The notes under the pieces: generated by a model | The model's database searches: none | The model's input: only the letters and a program-made list of their open reading frames with translations | What the model was told of the DNA's origin: nothing | In this document: positions 61,091 through 64,000 of the stretch, piece by piece | Position numbering within the stretch: the stretch's first letter is position 1 | How the letters are laid out: each line of letters starts with the position of its first letter | Assembly (NCBI GenBank): GCA_026745465.1 | Contig: JACYXH010000802.1 | Coordinates: 2,281,501-2,345,500, forward strand | Direction of reading: 5' to 3' | From: Lota lota | Taxonomy: Eukaryota > Chordata > Actinopteri > Gadiformes > Lotidae | DNA: 64,000 bases | Position numbers and translations under genes: made by a program

Positions 61091-63510
61091 ATATCTGCCA
61101 GTAACCAGATGCTGTGACAGGTAATTAAAAGTAAAGCAGAACAAGTAGGAGGTGGGAGGGGTACAGAGTGGTGGTTGTTCACTATCTCCACTCACAGATA
61201 TTTACCCTTAAGCTAGGATTCAACCATAACCCACTATGTGTATATTTACCCTCGCAAATGGATTCAGTTATGCGTGATTCATACGCAAGGAGAGCAGTCA
61301 AAACAAACACATGCGTGTAGATATACACAAGTTGCACGATTGGAAATAAATCTTCAGTCTGTATTGTTAGCTGCATGGATGCCAAAGCTGGAAAGCACTT
61401 TGTTGAGGTATATCCAAGTGTTGACACGTGTAACGTGTTAAGCTATAGTTATTCAGAAATTTTTTTTTTCTTCGGGATGTTGATCCGCCTTTTGTCGGAT
61501 CAGCTTTGTCCAATTTTGCTCTTGTGAGTTGTAGATGCTGTGCGAGCATAGGCTACACAACCCCCCCCCTCCTCCTCTCCTTCTTTCTATCTTTTATTGT
61601 TCTTTCACAGTTTTGTCTACAGCCTCTCTGCACCTCCTCCTCCTCCCTCTGCTCTCCTTCACTCTGCTCTTTGCTCATTCTCCTGCCCGTTCCCCATATT
61701 GCGCATTTATTTATTTCTGTATTCTCTGTCTTTCTCTTTCCCTTTTCTCTCTCTCTCTCTCTGCCTTTCTCTCTCAAGCTCTGTCTCCTTTTCTAACCGT
61801 TTGCATATTGCTTGCTTTCTGTATACCCTGTTGCTCTCTGTCACACTCTTTCCTTCTCTCTCTCTCTGTACATTGTCTCTCTGTTGGACTAATGGACCCA
61901 TTGCAATGCTGAATGCTTAACTGTAAAAAATTTTATCTTTGCCCTCTCGCCAATTGACTTCAAGGACCGGCACGTTGGCATGCCAGACTGAAAGGGTGTA
62001 CTTATGGAAGCAGCATACGTGCGGCGTCAAGGCCTCTTATTTCGCAGATTTTATAGGTTTTATACTATAATATCTACGCTGGTGAGAGAATGTAAATGTG
62101 ACCCTCTGTTGTCACTCATTCACTCTCTGTCTCCGTCATTGTGCTCTGCTTGTCTAGTGCCCTTCTTCTGCGCCATTGTCTGAGAAATGCACCGGCCAAA
62201 GTGCAATTTCTTTTTCACACAAGACTTAATGAACTCTAGTCTGCCGCCACAGTCTTGTTCTTCTTCTTCTGGCATTGTAAGCTCAGTCCCCCACCCACGT
62301 TTTCCTGGAGACACCGCCAACGGCGCAGGGCTGCACTCTCACTTTGAACCGTCGTTCTCTTTTGATTCTTCTGCTTTTTGTTTGCTGCTGACAGACGCTC
62401 ACACACGCAGGCTCACACTATTACCTACAGTGCACGTGACATTTATTAGTTTATTTTCATTTAAAGTGGTCATTGATATATCAGGGCTCAATTCGTACTT
62501 TTCTCTCGCTCTCTCTTGTAATTTCTCGTGAACATACCGTGTTGGATTCCGCTAATGTATCCCAACATCTAAAAAAAGAATACTTATTCGTATTATGTTG
62601 TAGCCGTATGCCACAGTGTCAGAGTTCCCTCTTTACTGTGGATCACACGTACTGGAGATGGTTGAGCACTCGACGGGACCCTGTGTGACTGCTAAAAAGC
62701 GATGGAATTAGATGAATCCTATCTCTTCCTGGCGCTAAAACTATCTGTAAGGCTAGCATGCTCTGGTTGTGCAGCGTTGGATTCATGCTTTATCATCATT
62801 GCTGTCACTCATGGCTTGCAAACGCTTTGTGTGTCAAAGATATAACACTAAATTAACCCCGGGAAAGGAAATTGTGTGATGGAAAAGCTCACAGAACACT
62901 GCAAATCAAACATGAAGTAAATCCAAAATGCAAACAGAATAACAATTAAAAGTGGAATATCAGCAATGTAGGCCGAAATATGGGTCTATATATAAGAAAT
63001 AGAAGAGCATAAAAAATTGAAATCATTTGGATTCAAAAACGTGGATCATATCCTCCAACTGCTGAAATGTCTTTCTCCCCCCCAACTTCCAAAATTTTAA
63101 CTAGAACTATAAATATTTCACCTGTATCGTTCCAATGATCCACATTCTACCATGAGGTCATTGGACACAACCCGCATCCATACATTCAGCCGGTAAGAAC
63201 ATAGCGTTCATGTGTCATTAGAGATTCGTGGAAAGATCACGCAGGTGGAACTGATTAGAGTTGATAGGTGTCGTGAACTTGAGTGAAATCTGCTGTAAAC
63301 CAATTTAGAATTCTGCATATGCTAATGTTGAGACGGCAACAGTCTGCTGTTTCATCTGGGAAACATCACTGATCTCAGCTGCCCAGGGATTCCTCTGAGT
63401 GCTTTCTGAAAAGGGGGGATCAAATATATTAATCTATGGGCTAAACGAACATCAAGGAACACACATAGTATACATTTAACATTGTTTTTTGTTCTTGGTT
63501 TGTTTTACAG
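61091..63510. other. Non-coding DNA with a pyrimidine-rich tract
   Basis: Positions 61560-61880 are a degenerate CT/TTC-rich tract generating long serine/leucine frames. The rest is unique-looking and may be the intron upstream of the exon at 63511. Confidence 0.4.
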
Positions 63511-63556
63511 ATCAGCGTGAGTTGAGATGTGGTGTGAACAGAGCAACTCAAGTCAG
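63511..63556 (+). CDS. Candidate short exon carrying a start codon
   Basis: A polypyrimidine-AG acceptor (ttggtttgttttacag) precedes 63511 and a strong donor, CAG|GTACGT, follows 63556. The 46-nt exon has an ATG at 63527, reading MWCEQSNSSQ up to the donor in phase 0. It would be the second exon of a plus-strand gene whose first exon is upstream (perhaps at 42290-42570) and whose body lies beyond the window. Ten residues are too few to name the product. It rests on splice signals only and could be a chance match. Confidence 0.35.
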
Positions 63557-63704
63557 GTACGTGAAATAATCGGTTGTAGTGATAGTTAAAGATAGTTAAG
63601 CCCCTTTTTTTAACACATATTACTATTTTTAATATGAGTTGTAATTGCTAATCAACACTACACCTGGTGGTTTTTGTTGGTATGCATTCCACTGTACGCT
63701 TTTG

Positions 63705-63744
<40 letters not shown>

Positions 63745-64000
63745 GTTGTTAAATATGACAGTTTTGCATCTGTTAATGTTTATGTTCATTCAATGACCTG
63801 TCTTACGTGATCATAAAAAAAAGTGTTAAATGTGCTTCGTCTCCAAGATTGCCCCAGTCGCCAAGATTGTCCCAATCTGCAGACAGGAAGGGTCCTGTGA
63901 AAATGTTCCTAAAGCTTTTAGCATTTTGCTTTCCACCAGGATTTATTGATGTGTCTCTGATGATTCACACTGACATTTGCCCACGCTGTCTGTCTCGTAC
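63557..64000. other. Putative intron start with (TG)n
   Basis: Contains a TG tract at 63708-63741. A pair of 'ccaagattg' words lies at 63843-63872. No coding sequence is seen. Confidence 0.4.

Noticed and set aside
61506-61920. Long Ser/Leu/Phe frames of 96-125 codons
   Set aside because: Produced by a degenerate pyrimidine-rich tract open in several frames at once.

Overview
The window is vertebrate nuclear DNA and almost certainly teleost fish. It holds spliced genes with vertebrate orthologues, is AT-rich, and carries many relics of typical teleost repeats (hAT elements, solo LTRs, LINE 3' tails, tRNA-SINE-like pieces). Microsatellite density is very high: many long (AC)n and (AG)n tracts and seven poly-G/poly-C runs of 16-37 nt. 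Such density is described for some teleosts such as gadids, but I cannot fix the species. There are no bacterial-type genes, operons or CRISPR arrays.

Genes. (1) Positions 1-519 (+) are the 3' end of a prokineticin receptor gene, probably prokr1, covering TM5 to the C-terminus. (2) Positions 24520-28776 (-) hold a complete, intact pleckstrin gene (plek). It has nine coding exons with canonical splice sites, summing to 352 codons, with PH, DEP and PH domains and the PKC-site cluster at the same residue numbers as in human. Human PLEK and PROKR1 are close neighbours on chromosome 2p, so this looks like conserved synteny and favours prokr1 over prokr2. (3) A CpG-rich block at 42290-42570 ending in a splice donor, and a small exon with an ATG at 63511-63556, suggest the start of one or two further plus-strand genes that run past the window. 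I do not recognise the product.

Layout. 0.5-9.8 kb: 3' UTR, AT-rich intergenic DNA, SINE/LINE scraps and a (CA)35. 9.8-13.1 kb: a mobile-element cluster with a solo LTR, a decayed hAT transposase, and a second solo LTR nested inside a palindromic element. 13.4-20.5 kb: microsatellites, a third solo LTR with a 5-bp target duplication, and an integrase-like fragment. 21.5-23.5 kb: a 2010-bp foldback-type element with arms of about 0.75 kb, a core of 184-bp tandem repeats, and a 5-bp target duplication. 24.2-29.1 kb: plek and its upstream region. 29-42 kb: intergenic repeats and simple sequence. 42-63.5 kb: mostly non-repetitive intergenic or intronic DNA with a perfect 33-bp hairpin, a (TG)63, a TTAA-type element and an hAT MITE. 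63.5 kb: the candidate exon.

The strongest candidate for something not previously described is the foldback element at 21478-23487. Its terminal motif recurs seven times, twice at each end and three times in the core at 184-bp spacing. The plek and prokr genes are unrelated in biochemistry; their adjacency reflects chromosome history rather than a joint pathway.
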